Position numbers and translations under genes: made by a program. Source: Halobacteriovoraceae bacterium (GTDB lineage: Bacteria; Bdellovibrionota; Bacteriovoracia; Bacteriovoracales; Bacteriovoracaceae). From it: a DNA stretch of 64,000 bases. Under the pieces are notes generated by a model. It had not been told where the DNA came from, did not search any database, and was given only the letters and a program-made list of their open reading frames with translations. The stretch lies in the NCBI GenBank assembly GCA_002711995.1, contig PASN01000001.1, positions 21,018-85,017 of the forward strand, in the 5' to 3' direction. Positions 1 to 8,565 of this stretch are shown piece by piece (the stretch's first letter is position 1; every line of letters starts with the position of its first letter).

Positions 1-1688
1 ACACATGTGGTGTTGAGGAAAGTCCATACGTCGAAGAGTCCACCTTAAGGGACCAAAAGATTTACTATGTTAAATATGATCCTAAATGGGAAGATGCCAA
101 AGCTCGCGCCATTGCAAAAAGACAGGAGCTCCTTGATTCGGGAGTAAAAGAAACTGTAATGCTTGTGCAGATTGATCGTGACAAGCTTTGCGGTGACGAG
201 GTTTTAAAAACGAAAAGGTCCCATCTAAAAGAATTCGTTGAGCAGTTTGCCTACAATGAGATGTTTGTTGTTAATGACCTCATAAGGCTTGAGGGCAGAC
301 TTAACGCTCCCATTCCCACCGGGCTTGATCGATTAAATATAAACCTTGGGGCCGATGGCGGCTACGGTGTTCTAAAGTCCACAGTGTTTAGAAAAACAGA
401 AGAAGGACTTGAAATCACAATTCAGGCACAAAGAGATAAAACGAAAGGTCTTTCGCAGGGGCTTTCCTACTATGTTGATTTGGTTAAAAACTCAGACAAG
501 TGGACCAAAGGGAAGCTTTATTCCAAAGTGTACAAAGTAAACCTTGAATCATTAAGTGATGATGAACTTGACAGCACACTTTCACTTCTCAGGTCACTAA
601 TCGTTCATAATGATTTCACGAGACTAAAACAGGATTATTCACCGATCGAGTTGGATCACACTGTTCAAGCAAGTTTGGACACCTTTAAGTTTTTCACCTT
701 CAAAAGCGAAGAAGTTGAAATGGAGCATGAGGTTGAAGTCATCGCGCCAAATCCAGAAGGAAAAAACTATACCTTGGATCAAAGAACGAGAAGGCTATAC
801 TCATCTCGAGATCTTCGAAGAGATGGAAGTGACTATCTAACATTTATGGATAGAATTCTTGGGACCACCTCTAACTTCTTGGGAATTGGCACAAGCAACA
901 ACGACCCAGGAAAGACTTTTTATGGCAGCTCTGAAAAGGTATATGTCACCACGGAAGTGGACTTGGACTCTAAGGACTTTGCACCAGTTTTAAAGGTTGA
1001 AAGAATACTTAGTGGCTGGACTGCGACCACAGATGAAATGGAAATGAAACTGGCGAAACTTGAAAGTGACTTTGCCTCCCACCTTGATGCGCCGATGATT
1101 AACAAGAGCATCCTTGCGGGCACCAACAAAATAAAGTCCTACGACGCAAGAACTTCAACAATTATTTACCCAAAAGGAATTGATTCGGTTCTAGATTTTT
1201 TAAGTCAAGACGACGTCCGAACAATGCTCTTCAAATTGAGAGATATGTACGGCGCTCACAAATGGGATCAATACTGCCATAGAGCAAAAAGATTTTTCGG
1301 AGACTCGGGGCCACAGAATTACCGATTAAGAGAGTATCGTATTGATTGCGTGCCTAAGCATGTGAGGACTGTTCTCTCTCTCAATAAGCTTCCAAAGATG
1401 GTGAATAGAGAGACAAGAACAAACCTTATAAACAAAATCTTTGCGGTTCTAATTAACGAGTTTGATGTTAATGAAGTACTAAAAATAATCGGAAAAGAGA
1501 ATTTTTTTGCAAGCGCTAGAGTGACTGGTTTTAGAGAAAACCATCATGACGGCCAGCTAGAATATATCTCCAACTCAATTGGAAACTACAACTTGAAACA
1601 CGGCACAGGAGTGTTTGATGATGTGGCCTCAAAGCTTGGCATCAGCGCTTATGAGCTAAGAGCATTAATGTACACACCAGGAATGTAA
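1..1688 (+). CDS. Large protein of unknown function, 5' end cut off
   Basis: The frame is already open at base 3, far upstream of the first ATG at 159, so the gene begins outside the window and about 562 C-terminal residues are visible. I do not recognise a family. The visible part is soluble and rich in charged residues, with no membrane segment and no obvious catalytic motif; the start and any signal peptide cannot be seen. Its TAA stop overlaps by one base the ATG of the following secreted subtilase (TAATG), so the two are probably on one mRNA and translationally coupled. By inference it could be a partner, substrate or maturation factor of that protease, but nothing in the sequence proves this. 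Confidence 0.8.
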   Translation, partial: TCGVEESPYVEESTLRDQKIYYVKYDPKWEDAKARAIAKRQELLDSGVKETVMLVQIDRDKLCGDEVLKTKRSHLKEFVEQFAYNEMFVVNDLIRLEGRLNAPIPTGLDRLNINLGADGGYGVLKSTVFRKTEEGLEITIQAQRDKTKGLSQGLSYYVDLVKNSDKWTKGKLYSKVYKVNLESLSDDELDSTLSLLRSLIVHNDFTRLKQDYSPIELDHTVQASLDTFKFFTFKSEEVEMEHEVEVIAPNPEGKNYTLDQRTRRLYSSRDLRRDGSDYLTFMDRILGTTSNFLGIGTSNNDPGKTFYGSSEKVYVTTEVDLDSKDFAPVLKVERILSGWTATTDEMEMKLAKLESDFASHLDAPMINKSILAGTNKIKSYDARTSTIIYPKGIDSVLDFLSQDDVRTMLFKLRDMYGAHKWDQYCHRAKRFFGDSGPQNYRLREYRIDCVPKHVRTVLSLNKLPKMVNRETRTNLINKIFAVLINEFDVNEVLKIIGKENFFASARVTGFRENHHDGQLEYISNSIGNYNLKHGTGVFDDVASKLGISAYELRALMYTPGM

Positions 1689-4603
1689 TGAGAACAGTGC
1701 TGACAAACATTCTTTTACTGTTATCTTTCGGAGCACAAGCGGCTCCGGTGCTAATCTATGGCGCGAGTGAAGAGGCAAAGCTTTACTTAAAAGAAACATA
1801 TTCTGCTTCAGATGTATTCCAAAGCAGGGAAAAGGATGGCCTTCCGCAATCCATTGCTGACAGCTTAAAAGCAGACCTTAAAGTCGAAGAGATAGAGGCG
1901 CTCAAAAGCAAGTTCAAGCTTATAATTGAGTCAAATCCAACCCAAAGGTTTCTCTCCAAAGAACCATACGAATCAAAGCAGTGGGCACTGAACAATGACG
2001 GCTCTCCTCTAGTAAAAAGAATCACTGATATAGACACGATCTCAGTTGCAGGAATTGAAGGGGAAGATATTAATATCTCAAAAGTACCAGAAGATCCCTC
2101 CAATAAGATTAAGGTAGCGGTCGTAGACAGTGGAATAGATCCCAGACATCCAGAGTTTAGAGGAAAGCTTAGACAGTCCCCAATGGAGTGCAAGCAACTC
2201 AGAAGGTATGAGCAATGTCTTTCTAAAAACCCTGAAAAGCAATGCGTGAAAGATCTTGCGAGGGACATGGATGGAAACGGCTACCCACTAGATTGCACAG
2301 GATGGAATGTAACAGACAATCTAGGAGTTGAGGGAGTGGAAGGCGGTTCCTCACTGAGTGACTCCAATGGCCACGGCACCCATGTGGCAAGCATTATAGC
2401 GGCCGCTAGAAATGGAGTGGGCATTGCCGGCGTAATTCAAAATGTCGAGTTAATACCGGTAAAAGTTGGCACCGGAAGCTCAATATCAAACGCCATGGCA
2501 GCAACTGATAAAATTGCCAAGGCAGTACGGTATGCCATCAACGCAGGGGCACAGATTATTAACCTAAGCTTGGGCTGGAGGTTTGAACAAGACTCTCTTC
2601 TCATGCGAGAAATGATAGAGCTTGCAGCTTCAAAAGACATATTAGTTGTGGCGGGTGCTGGCAATGATGGACATGAGGCTCCTGTTTACCCATGCTCCTA
2701 CGAGAATGTTATCTGTGTGGCATCTCATACTGTAAATGGAGAGCTTTCATCTTTTAGCAACTATGGGGCCCATGTTGATGTGGTTGCTCCTGGAGAACAA
2801 ATACTAGGCGCATGGCCAACAGGCAAAAGATCTAGGTTCTTCACTGATGATGACAATTATGAATATTTATCAGGAACTTCGCAAGCAGCTCCATACGTAA
2901 GTGGCGTTTTGGCCAGAATGTTAAACTTAGGTCTTTCCCCCTCCGAAGCTAGAATTAAACTTTTTAAGGGTGCCAGGCAAAGCGCTCATAAGACAGTGCG
3001 GCATGGAAACATTGATTTACAATCTTCTCTTAAGAAATCTACCAGCTCTTTTGTAGGATTAAAGAACAAGTCCCCTGCCCTAATTAATTGGGCCAAGGAT
3101 TCTAAAAGCTTTCTGTTAAAGCTTGAAAACCTAGGCAAGTTGAAAGCAAACGCAAGAGTGACTATTTCAAAGGCCGATGAAAGCGATGTTCAGTTAAGGA
3201 CAAAAAGGTTTGAAGTTGAACTAGGCCCCAAGGAAGAGCTGTCCAAAAGAATATATATAGATGCGCAAGAGTTCTCCAATGCAGACTTCTTGTTTAAAAT
3301 TTCAATTGATGGCCAGCATGAAACAAAAGAGTACTTTATTCAAGCAAAGGCCCTAAACATTGTCGATGGCAGTGGGAGTGGAATCGCTCAAAATGTTTCG
3401 GAGCTATACGCTGACAAGATGATACAGGATGCAAGCTTTAACCTTTTCACCGATCACTCAAACAGCGGCTACCAAGACATCCTTGTTGCAAAGAAGGTAA
3501 ATGACAACCAATTCATATCACTTCTAAAAGAGGACAGCTCAGGACATGTGCAAAAGTCTTGGTTTAAACTTGAGGAGAAGTCCCCTATTTTTCTAAATCT
3601 GAGCAAAGTGGACTTAAACCTTGATGGCACAAAAGAATACGTTGTGACTTTGATGGAAGTTATCAGCTCCACTGAAAAGGTTACAAAGTTCAAAGTATTT
3701 GATGATGAATTTAAACCTATTGAGACATTCATTGCTCCTGACAATAAGTACGATAACTCTTTAGTCGCAATGCCAGGAAAGTTTTCTTGGATTAAAAGAA
3801 ACAAAAGAATGGTTCCCGCTTGGATTGGCGTCGGGGAGCGTCCTGAGTCTCAACGACCGAACTATGGAATTTGGGAAAGCCCAAAACCTGAACTAAAAAT
3901 CAACAGAATCTACACAATGACCCCTGAGGGGATAGAAACCATTGCCCTTCCGAATGAAGAACTACCTCTTCACTTCCTTTACAACAAAGATAGCTCAGAC
4001 GATGTTGTTGTCATTTCGGCCGACAGCTTTGGCTTTTATAAAAGATATTCGGCATATCGAGTGCAAGAAAAAGTGGAGTTAATAGAGAAATTCAACCTAA
4101 CACCATACATTGACCTTCTAAACACCAAACCTCTTCCCCTATCCAACGCAAAGGGGGACAACGCTTTTTTCTATGAATCAAGTCTTAACAGTCAAAAGCT
4201 TGTATCGTTGGAACTCGTTGATGGAAAAATAGAAATCAAAAGAAAACTGGTTTCTTCCCATAACAGCGATGCTGTCTTAAGAGTCCTGTCTTTTAATGGC
4301 GAACAGGCAATTTATCAAACAAAGAACCACCTAGGATTTGAAGACTCGCTAATACCTTCCCGCACAGGCGCCAGAAGAATTAAGCACAACATTCTTTCCA
4401 ATTCTCTTGGGTTATTCCTTTCAGATTCTTTTTCTCCAGGAATTGGAGCGGAGCTCATTACTTTAGATGGCGGCAAGCTAGAGCGTCGCGCAAGTGGACA
4501 AACTTTTGCAACCAAAGGCTGCTCATTTGCAGGACTCTCAGTAAGCGACGTTCAATACTTTATTTGTCCTTTTAAGACAAAGGTTGTACAGGTTGCGCGA
4601 TAA
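1688..4603 (+). CDS. Secreted subtilisin-like serine protease (S8) with C-terminal FG-GAP-like region
   Basis: This 971-residue protein starts with a signal peptide ending near AQAAP (residue 20). A region of about 120 residues follows, plausibly a propeptide. The S8 domain spans about 140-430 with the full triad: Asp147 in VAVVDSGID, His229 in NGHGTHVAS, oxyanion Asn326 in AGAGND, and Ser398 in SGTSQAAP. A 35-residue Cys-containing insertion sits between Asp and His. The remaining 540 residues are beta-rich and include DHSNSGYQDILV (about 587) and DLNLDGTKEYVV (about 640), which resemble FG-GAP/VCBS calcium-binding blades. It overlaps the upstream gene by one base. Family knowledge says extracellular endopeptidase; a role in digesting prey or envelope protein is inference. 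Confidence 0.93.
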   Translation: MRTVLTNILLLLSFGAQAAPVLIYGASEEAKLYLKETYSASDVFQSREKDGLPQSIADSLKADLKVEEIEALKSKFKLIIESNPTQRFLSKEPYESKQWALNNDGSPLVKRITDIDTISVAGIEGEDINISKVPEDPSNKIKVAVVDSGIDPRHPEFRGKLRQSPMECKQLRRYEQCLSKNPEKQCVKDLARDMDGNGYPLDCTGWNVTDNLGVEGVEGGSSLSDSNGHGTHVASIIAAARNGVGIAGVIQNVELIPVKVGTGSSISNAMAATDKIAKAVRYAINAGAQIINLSLGWRFEQDSLLMREMIELAASKDILVVAGAGNDGHEAPVYPCSYENVICVASHTVNGELSSFSNYGAHVDVVAPGEQILGAWPTGKRSRFFTDDDNYEYLSGTSQAAPYVSGVLARMLNLGLSPSEARIKLFKGARQSAHKTVRHGNIDLQSSLKKSTSSFVGLKNKSPALINWAKDSKSFLLKLENLGKLKANARVTISKADESDVQLRTKRFEVELGPKEELSKRIYIDAQEFSNADFLFKISIDGQHETKEYFIQAKALNIVDGSGSGIAQNVSELYADKMIQDASFNLFTDHSNSGYQDILVAKKVNDNQFISLLKEDSSGHVQKSWFKLEEKSPIFLNLSKVDLNLDGTKEYVVTLMEVISSTEKVTKFKVFDDEFKPIETFIAPDNKYDNSLVAMPGKFSWIKRNKRMVPAWIGVGERPESQRPNYGIWESPKPELKINRIYTMTPEGIETIALPNEELPLHFLYNKDSSDDVVVISADSFGFYKRYSAYRVQEKVELIEKFNLTPYIDLLNTKPLPLSNAKGDNAFFYESSLNSQKLVSLELVDGKIEIKRKLVSSHNSDAVLRVLSFNGEQAIYQTKNHLGFEDSLIPSRTGARRIKHNILSNSLGLFLSDSFSPGIGAELITLDGGKLERRASGQTFATKGCSFAGLSVSDVQYFICPFKTKVVQVAR

Positions 4604-4907
4604 ACTGAAATTTTTTCATAGGGGTATTCCCTACAGATTATTATTTTCATATGGTGCATTCATTGATTCTCACAACTGGTATCAATCTGATCCCGGCCAT
4701 ATATGAGAATCAAAAGTTTTGTTTCAAATACGTCTGATGACGCAATGTTCGGAGACAAAACGGCGCCAATCTTTTGCCAATTCGGGGGAAAACGGCAAAA
4801 AACGCGCAAGACTTTATTAGTCGAAAATTGATGTCAATTTGCTACGGGGATATTAAAAATAGGTAAACCACAGGGACAAAAGGGTTTAGAAAACAAAGGG
4901 GATAATC
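4604..4907. other. Non-coding gap with two inverted repeats
   Basis: This 304-bp gap holds no convincing gene. It contains a perfect 10-bp inverted repeat, TTGATTCTCA (4663-4672) and TGAGAATCAA (4704-4713), with a 31-base spacer. A second repeat, TTTTGCC (4772-4778) and GGCAAAA (4794-4800), has a 15-base loop. A sigma70-like promoter follows at 4828-4856. The arms could be operators or leader structure. I see no U-tract that would make them clean terminators for the subtilase gene, and no known riboswitch consensus. Confidence 0.55.
4828..4856 (+). promoter_or_regulatory. Sigma70-like promoter of the aromatic-rich lipoprotein gene
   Basis: The -35 element TTGATG (4828-4833) and the -10 element TATTAA (4851-4856) are separated by exactly 17 bases. 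The predicted start near 4863 gives a leader of about 45 nt ending in an AAAGGGGA ribosome-binding site before the ATG at 4908. Confidence 0.6.
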
Positions 4908-5471
4908 ATGAAAAAAACTTTAAGCACACTTTTTGCAGCACTAATGCTACTAGGACTTGTTTCTTGTAATGGAAGCGGAACTGTTTCTTACTACGAGCCA
5001 CAATGGTACTACAACTGCTATCCAGTATACGACTACTGGGGTTACTACATGTACGATGACTGCTACTGGGAGTACTACAACGAAGACGGATCTCTTGCTC
5101 AAGAACTTGACATGAGTGAGAAGCTTGCTGACAGAGAAGCTCACGTTCTAGCAAAAACTGCTGAAGTATACGCTGAGAAGTTCACTCTAAGCAACGACCA
5201 AGCAATGAAAATCGCTAAAAACGTAAAAGACTTTGCAGCTCTTCAAGACAGAAGCTCTGAAGACGTAGCTGACTTCGCTGAAAAACTTTACGGTGTTAAC
5301 CCGAACAAAGTTGCAAGCGCTGTAGCTGGAGCAATGGTTGGAAACAACGCTGAGCTAAACGAGGTAATCTCTCAAGCTGCTCAAAACTTCCAAACTTCTG
5401 AGCAAACTATGAAAGAGATCGTGAACGAACTTCACGGCAAAGCTCTAGAAGAAAACGGAATTGAACTATAA
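4908..5471 (+). CDS. Small lipoprotein with a Tyr/Trp-rich N-terminal segment
   Basis: This 187-residue protein has a lipoprotein signal peptide with lipobox LVSC (Cys20). The next 35-40 residues are extraordinarily aromatic, with 13 Tyr, 3 Trp and two Cys between about residues 27 and 61. The rest is acidic, Ala-rich and helical. The gene is transcribed alone, with a good promoter upstream and a strong intrinsic terminator right after it, and it uses codons such as AAC, GAC and GCT that often mark highly expressed genes. I do not recognise a family. By inference it is an abundant envelope or surface lipoprotein whose aromatic patch may bind carbohydrate, lipid or another surface. Confidence 0.85.
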   Translation: MKKTLSTLFAALMLLGLVSCNGSGTVSYYEPQWYYNCYPVYDYWGYYMYDDCYWEYYNEDGSLAQELDMSEKLADREAHVLAKTAEVYAEKFTLSNDQAMKIAKNVKDFAALQDRSSEDVADFAEKLYGVNPNKVASAVAGAMVGNNAELNEVISQAAQNFQTSEQTMKEIVNELHGKALEENGIEL

Positions 5472-5495
5472 GTTTTCATAATCCGAATCAAATAG

Positions 5496-5524
5496 GGCCA
5501 GACAAACGTCTGGCCTTTTTTTTG
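5496..5524 (+). terminator. Intrinsic terminator after the aromatic-rich lipoprotein gene
   Basis: A perfect 8-bp stem, GGCCAGAC (5496-5503) and GTCTGGCC (5508-5515), with loop AAAC is followed by nine T. Confidence 0.92.
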
Positions 5525-5531
5525 CCTTTTT

Positions 5532-5537
5532 TATAAG
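5532..5537 (+). promoter_or_regulatory. Putative -10 element of a leaderless sfsA transcript
   Basis: TATAAG lies only 8 bases before the sfsA ATG. That ATG is preceded by CTCTCCCC rather than a Shine-Dalgarno sequence, and the upstream terminator ends about 20 bp away. Transcription would start at or next to the ATG. No good -35 is visible because it would fall in the terminator stem. Confidence 0.4.
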
Positions 5538-5545
5538 CTCTCCCC

Positions 5546-6244
5546 ATGAAATTCACTAAAAAAACCAGCCTTGGCACCATCCAGAAGCGTTATAAACGTT
5601 TTCTTTCAGATATTACCCTTGATAGCGGAGAGCAAATAAACGCTCATGTTCCTAATACAGGCTCCATGAAGGAGTGCTGGGGACCTGATTGGAAAGTACT
5701 GGTAACTCATGCAGACGACCCAAAAAGAAAACTTCAATACACTCTAGAAATGACCCACAACGGGAACTCATGGATATGTGTGAACACAGGGCTTACAAAC
5801 AAGCTTGTTCATGAAGCTCTTAACAATGATGTTATTAGCGAGCTTGCAGGCTACGAACTCATTAAACCTGAAAAGAAGTACAAGGAATCAAGAATTGACT
5901 TTTTTCTAAGCTCCCATCAGAACATGGAAGACTGTTATGTTGAAGTAAAGAATGTAACTCTCATCGACGGGGAAAAGGCCTTATTTCCAGACTCCGTGTC
6001 GACTAGAGGTCAAAAGCATTTAAAAGACCTTATGGAGATAAAGGAGCAAGGGCTTAGAGCTTGTATGCTTTATGTTGTAAATAGGACTGACGTCAATAGC
6101 TTCTCCCCAGCCAAGGAAATTGATCCCACTTACGCTCAGCTTCTGGCCGAGGCGCAAGAAAAAGGTGTTGAGATCCTTGCTTACCAGTGCAGTCTAAGTG
6201 AAGAAGAGATCCTTCTTGAGAGCCCAATTGAAGTAGTTTTATGA
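5546..6244 (+). CDS. sfsA: SfsA family protein
   Basis: This 232-residue protein has the usual SfsA length. Conserved features include HVPNTGSMKECWGP near residue 36 (N-terminal OB-fold-like part) and the nuclease-like signature CYVEVKNVTL...ALFPDSVSTRGQKHL at about 130-160, which carries the acidic/Lys residues typical of a PD-(D/E)XK-like fold. SfsA was described in E. coli as a DNA-binding protein affecting sugar fermentation genes; its biochemical activity is not settled. The start lacks a ribosome-binding site and may be leaderless. The last four bases overlap the ATG of the nadD-like gene (ATGA), so the two are probably cotranscribed and coupled. Confidence 0.93.
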   Translation: MKFTKKTSLGTIQKRYKRFLSDITLDSGEQINAHVPNTGSMKECWGPDWKVLVTHADDPKRKLQYTLEMTHNGNSWICVNTGLTNKLVHEALNNDVISELAGYELIKPEKKYKESRIDFFLSSHQNMEDCYVEVKNVTLIDGEKALFPDSVSTRGQKHLKDLMEIKEQGLRACMLYVVNRTDVNSFSPAKEIDPTYAQLLAEAQEKGVEILAYQCSLSEEEILLESPIEVVL

Positions 6245-6807
6245 GTCTTAAAGATTACATTGAATCAAATGAAAAGCTTTCGAACTCGAGCGAGCTTGTT
6301 TTCTTTGGTGGAAGCTTCAACCCCTGGCACTCTGGCCATACAAGTTGCATTCAACTTTTGCCAAAAGATAAAGCTTTGATAGTGGCCCCTGATCATAATC
6401 CGTTCAAAGAGCTTGTGGAAAAGAAACATTGTGATTTATCTGACATAAAAAGCGAACTTGAAAGCAGCAAAAGAGAAGCATTTATATACGAAGGCTTTCT
6501 TGATCAAAACAAGAAGAACCCAACTTCAGTTTGGATTAGCGAACTAAAAAAAGCATTTCCAGATAAGAAGCTATCCCTTCTCATTGGTTTTGACTCTTTC
6601 GCATCTATTGATCGCTGGACAAATGCCCAATCGCTTCTTTCAGAGCTTTTTTCTTTATACGTGGCCAGTAGAATGGATGATCCATCCATCAAGGAAGAGC
6701 AGACCCAAAGGCTCAAAGAGATCGCTCCAAATCTAAACATCCAATTTCTAGGTGGACACCCTCACGAAAAGCTTTCGTCCACCAAGATTAGAGAAGGCCT
6801 AGATTAA
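6241..6807 (+). CDS. nadD: NadD-like nicotinate-nucleotide adenylyltransferase
   Basis: This 188-residue protein is a nucleotidyltransferase of the HxGH class. GGSFNPWHSGH at residues 23-33 supplies the ATP-binding H30-x-G-H33. LIGFDSFASIDRW lies mid-protein, and SSTKIREGL near the C-terminus is the ISSTxIR phosphate-binding motif. NadD transfers AMP to nicotinate mononucleotide to make deamido-NAD in the cytoplasm. The gene overlaps sfsA by four bases. Its stop codon lies inside the 3' end of the convergent arsC-like gene (9-bp overlap). A specialised nucleotidyltransferase cannot be excluded, as the family is broad. Confidence 0.8.
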   Translation: MSLKDYIESNEKLSNSSELVFFGGSFNPWHSGHTSCIQLLPKDKALIVAPDHNPFKELVEKKHCDLSDIKSELESSKREAFIYEGFLDQNKKNPTSVWISELKKAFPDKKLSLLIGFDSFASIDRWTNAQSLLSELFSLYVASRMDDPSIKEEQTQRLKEIAPNLNIQFLGGHPHEKLSSTKIREGLD

Positions 6808-7140
6808 CTCCAAAACATTTTCTGGAGGTCTTCCGATGACTGCACTTTCGCCTTTAATTACAATAGGTCTTTCAATAATTTTTGGGTGAGCAACCATGGC
6901 CTTGATAACCGCGTTGTCGTCTTCCATATCAAGATTCAGCTCTTTAAATTCCTGCTCTTTCGTTCTTACAACTTCCTTAGGTCTTTTTCCTAGAGCTTTC
7001 ATAGTTTCATGCAAAAAGCGCTCGTTCACGCCCTCTTTTAAATATTCAAGAATCTTTGGCTCAACGCCTTTTGATTGCAATAGTTCCAAAGTTTGCCTGC
7101 TCTTTGAACACCTTGGATTGTGGACAATAACGTATTCCAT
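6799..7140 (-). CDS. arsC: ArsC family (glutaredoxin-coupled type) reductase
   Basis: This 113-residue thioredoxin-fold protein has the catalytic NPRCSKSR loop with Cys11. The C-terminal motif HPKIIERPIVIKGESAVIGRPPENV contains the Arg residues that bind the oxyanion in ArsC and distinguishes it from Spx. By family it reduces arsenate to arsenite using glutathione and glutaredoxin, although many chromosomal YfgD-type members have no proven arsenate role. There is no ars operon nearby. Its ATG overlaps the TAA of the upstream cation transporter gene (TAATG), so it is translated from the same mRNA as that exporter. Its 3' end overlaps nadD convergently. Confidence 0.88.
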   Translation of the reverse strand: MEYVIVHNPRCSKSRQTLELLQSKGVEPKILEYLKEGVNERFLHETMKALGKRPKEVVRTKEQEFKELNLDMEDDNAVIKAMVAHPKIIERPIVIKGESAVIGRPPENVLELI

Positions 7141-8294
7141 TAGCTCTCCTTGTCTATTTTGGCGAACATCTCAACCTCTTTAACCCAGTCATATGAAAGA
7201 ATATCTTTTTTAAACGAATTACATTTTTCAGATGTTTGAGTGTTCTTAAAGTATAGATCGAGATGAATCTCTTTATTTATATAGTGTATTTGCATTCTGT
7301 AAAAATCATCACACAGGCCATGCTTTTTAAGGGTCTGTTCCACTTCCCTTTCCACTTCATGGCGAACAGGTGTTTTGGCCTTTAAATCAGGGTCAATAAA
7401 GTACTGTCCCTCTTTATGATCGTGCTCTATATCTGTGTGAACCGTGACATCAACCACGTCTTCAAACTTGTTAACCACTTTTTTAGCGGATCTTGCAGCA
7501 ATTTCATGCCCTTCGCTCACACTGATTTTGGAATCAACCTCAATATTAACATCCACTAAGGCTGCATCGCCCACTCTTCTTGTCTTTAAATTATGAACCC
7601 CCTTCACACCTGGAAAGTTCACAAACTCGTTTTCAATTTCAGAAACTAGCTCGGGCTCAAGAGCAGTGTCCACAAGCTCTTTTACAGAATCATAGACAAA
7701 GTCCGCCCCAACCTTTGCAATAAATACCGCAACAGCTATTGCCGCCACCGAGTCCATCCAAGAAAGCCCCATGCTTGCAAGTCCTACACCTATCAAAACG
7801 ACTATTGAGGACATTGCATCGCTTCTATGATGCCAAGCATTTGCAATAATGATTTTGGCGTTTGCCTTTTTGCCAACGGAAAGAGTGTATCTAAAAAGAA
7901 CTTCTTTGGATAAAATAGCTGCGATAGGAGCCGCCAGCGCCCACCCACTAGGTGCGGCCAGTTCTGCTCCAGACATCAATCTTTCAATATTTTGCCAACC
8001 AAGCAGCACTGCAACAGCAATCAAGGTACTTCCAAGCACAACCACTCCCATGGTCTCAAATCGACCATGGCCATAAGGGTGGTTCTCATCAGGTCCAGCT
8101 CGCCCGACCTTAGTCATAATAAATACAAAGATGTCTGTAAATAAGTCAGATAGAGAGTGAATCGCATCCATAATAAGAGCGTTGGAGTGAAAAAGGATCC
8201 CCATCACTAATTGGAGCGCGCTTAGGAGCACGTTGACCACAGCTCCAAGTGTGGTTGCCTTTTGAATGGCTTCTGCCTTCTCTGTTTGATTCAT
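7140..8294 (-). CDS. Cation diffusion facilitator (CDF) family transporter
   Basis: This 384-residue inner-membrane protein has about six transmembrane helices in its first 210 residues and a cytoplasmic domain after them. The metal-site motifs are DAIHSLSDLFTD in TM2 and HHRSDAMSS in TM5 (HxxxD pair). After the usual metallochaperone-like dimerisation domain there is an extra C-terminal stretch, so it is longer than classic 300-residue CDF proteins such as FieF. The family exports divalent metals such as Zn2+, Fe2+ or Mn2+ in exchange for protons; the metal cannot be assigned. It is coupled to the ArsC-like gene by a one-base overlap. No clear ribosome-binding site precedes its ATG. Confidence 0.92.
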   Translation of the reverse strand: MNQTEKAEAIQKATTLGAVVNVLLSALQLVMGILFHSNALIMDAIHSLSDLFTDIFVFIMTKVGRAGPDENHPYGHGRFETMGVVVLGSTLIAVAVLLGWQNIERLMSGAELAAPSGWALAAPIAAILSKEVLFRYTLSVGKKANAKIIIANAWHHRSDAMSSIVVLIGVGLASMGLSWMDSVAAIAVAVFIAKVGADFVYDSVKELVDTALEPELVSEIENEFVNFPGVKGVHNLKTRRVGDAALVDVNIEVDSKISVSEGHEIAARSAKKVVNKFEDVVDVTVHTDIEHDHKEGQYFIDPDLKAKTPVRHEVEREVEQTLKKHGLCDDFYRMQIHYINKEIHLDLYFKNTQTSEKCNSFKKDILSYDWVKEVEMFAKIDKES

Positions 8295-8385
8295 GCTTAG
8301 AATTTACCAAAAAGAGATGGAAAGTTCTACTAACAATAAAGCCTCTCCAAAAAGTGTGTAGACCAAAGTTGCTACCGCTAAATAA

Positions 8386-8565
8386 AGAAGGTATTCTAAG
8401 AAACTTCGAAGTGAAGGGTTTTATGTCTCTCCCGATGAAGTAAGTTATATTTGGCCGCGGCATGACTATAAAAACATGAAGAAAAGGCTTAAAGTCCCGG
8501 AAAGGTATGTCGCCACGGAGAAGATAGTTTACGACAAAGTTTCATATCAAGTGGCGACTTTCAAA
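8386..8565 (+). pseudogene. Remnant of an IS481/integrase-type transposase
   Basis: This frame is open from just after a TAA at 8383 but has no start codon at its upstream end. It reads RSEGFYVSPDEVSYIW, then RHDYKNMKKRLK, then a segment ending QVATFK. This follows closely the helix-turn-helix linker of IS481-like integrase-core transposases as I know it (RxxGxxVSPxxVxxxW, RHDLxxxKKRLKALE, LTEAQVAALEK). Neither the upstream helix-turn-helix nor the downstream DDE catalytic domain is present, so this is a dead fragment of about 60 codons. It directly abuts the 3' end of the opposite-strand gene at 8566, suggesting an old insertion or recombination point. Identification is by motif memory only. 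Confidence 0.55.

Noticed and set aside
4740-4800. Region with CGTCTGATGACGC and AGAC segments checked as a riboswitch (for example cyclic di-GMP).
   Set aside because: Core motifs of known riboswitch classes are absent.
8146-8463. 105-codon open frame on the minus strand overlapping the CDF transporter start.
   Set aside because: It lies in another frame across the well-supported transporter gene and the transposase remnant, with no coding features of its own.
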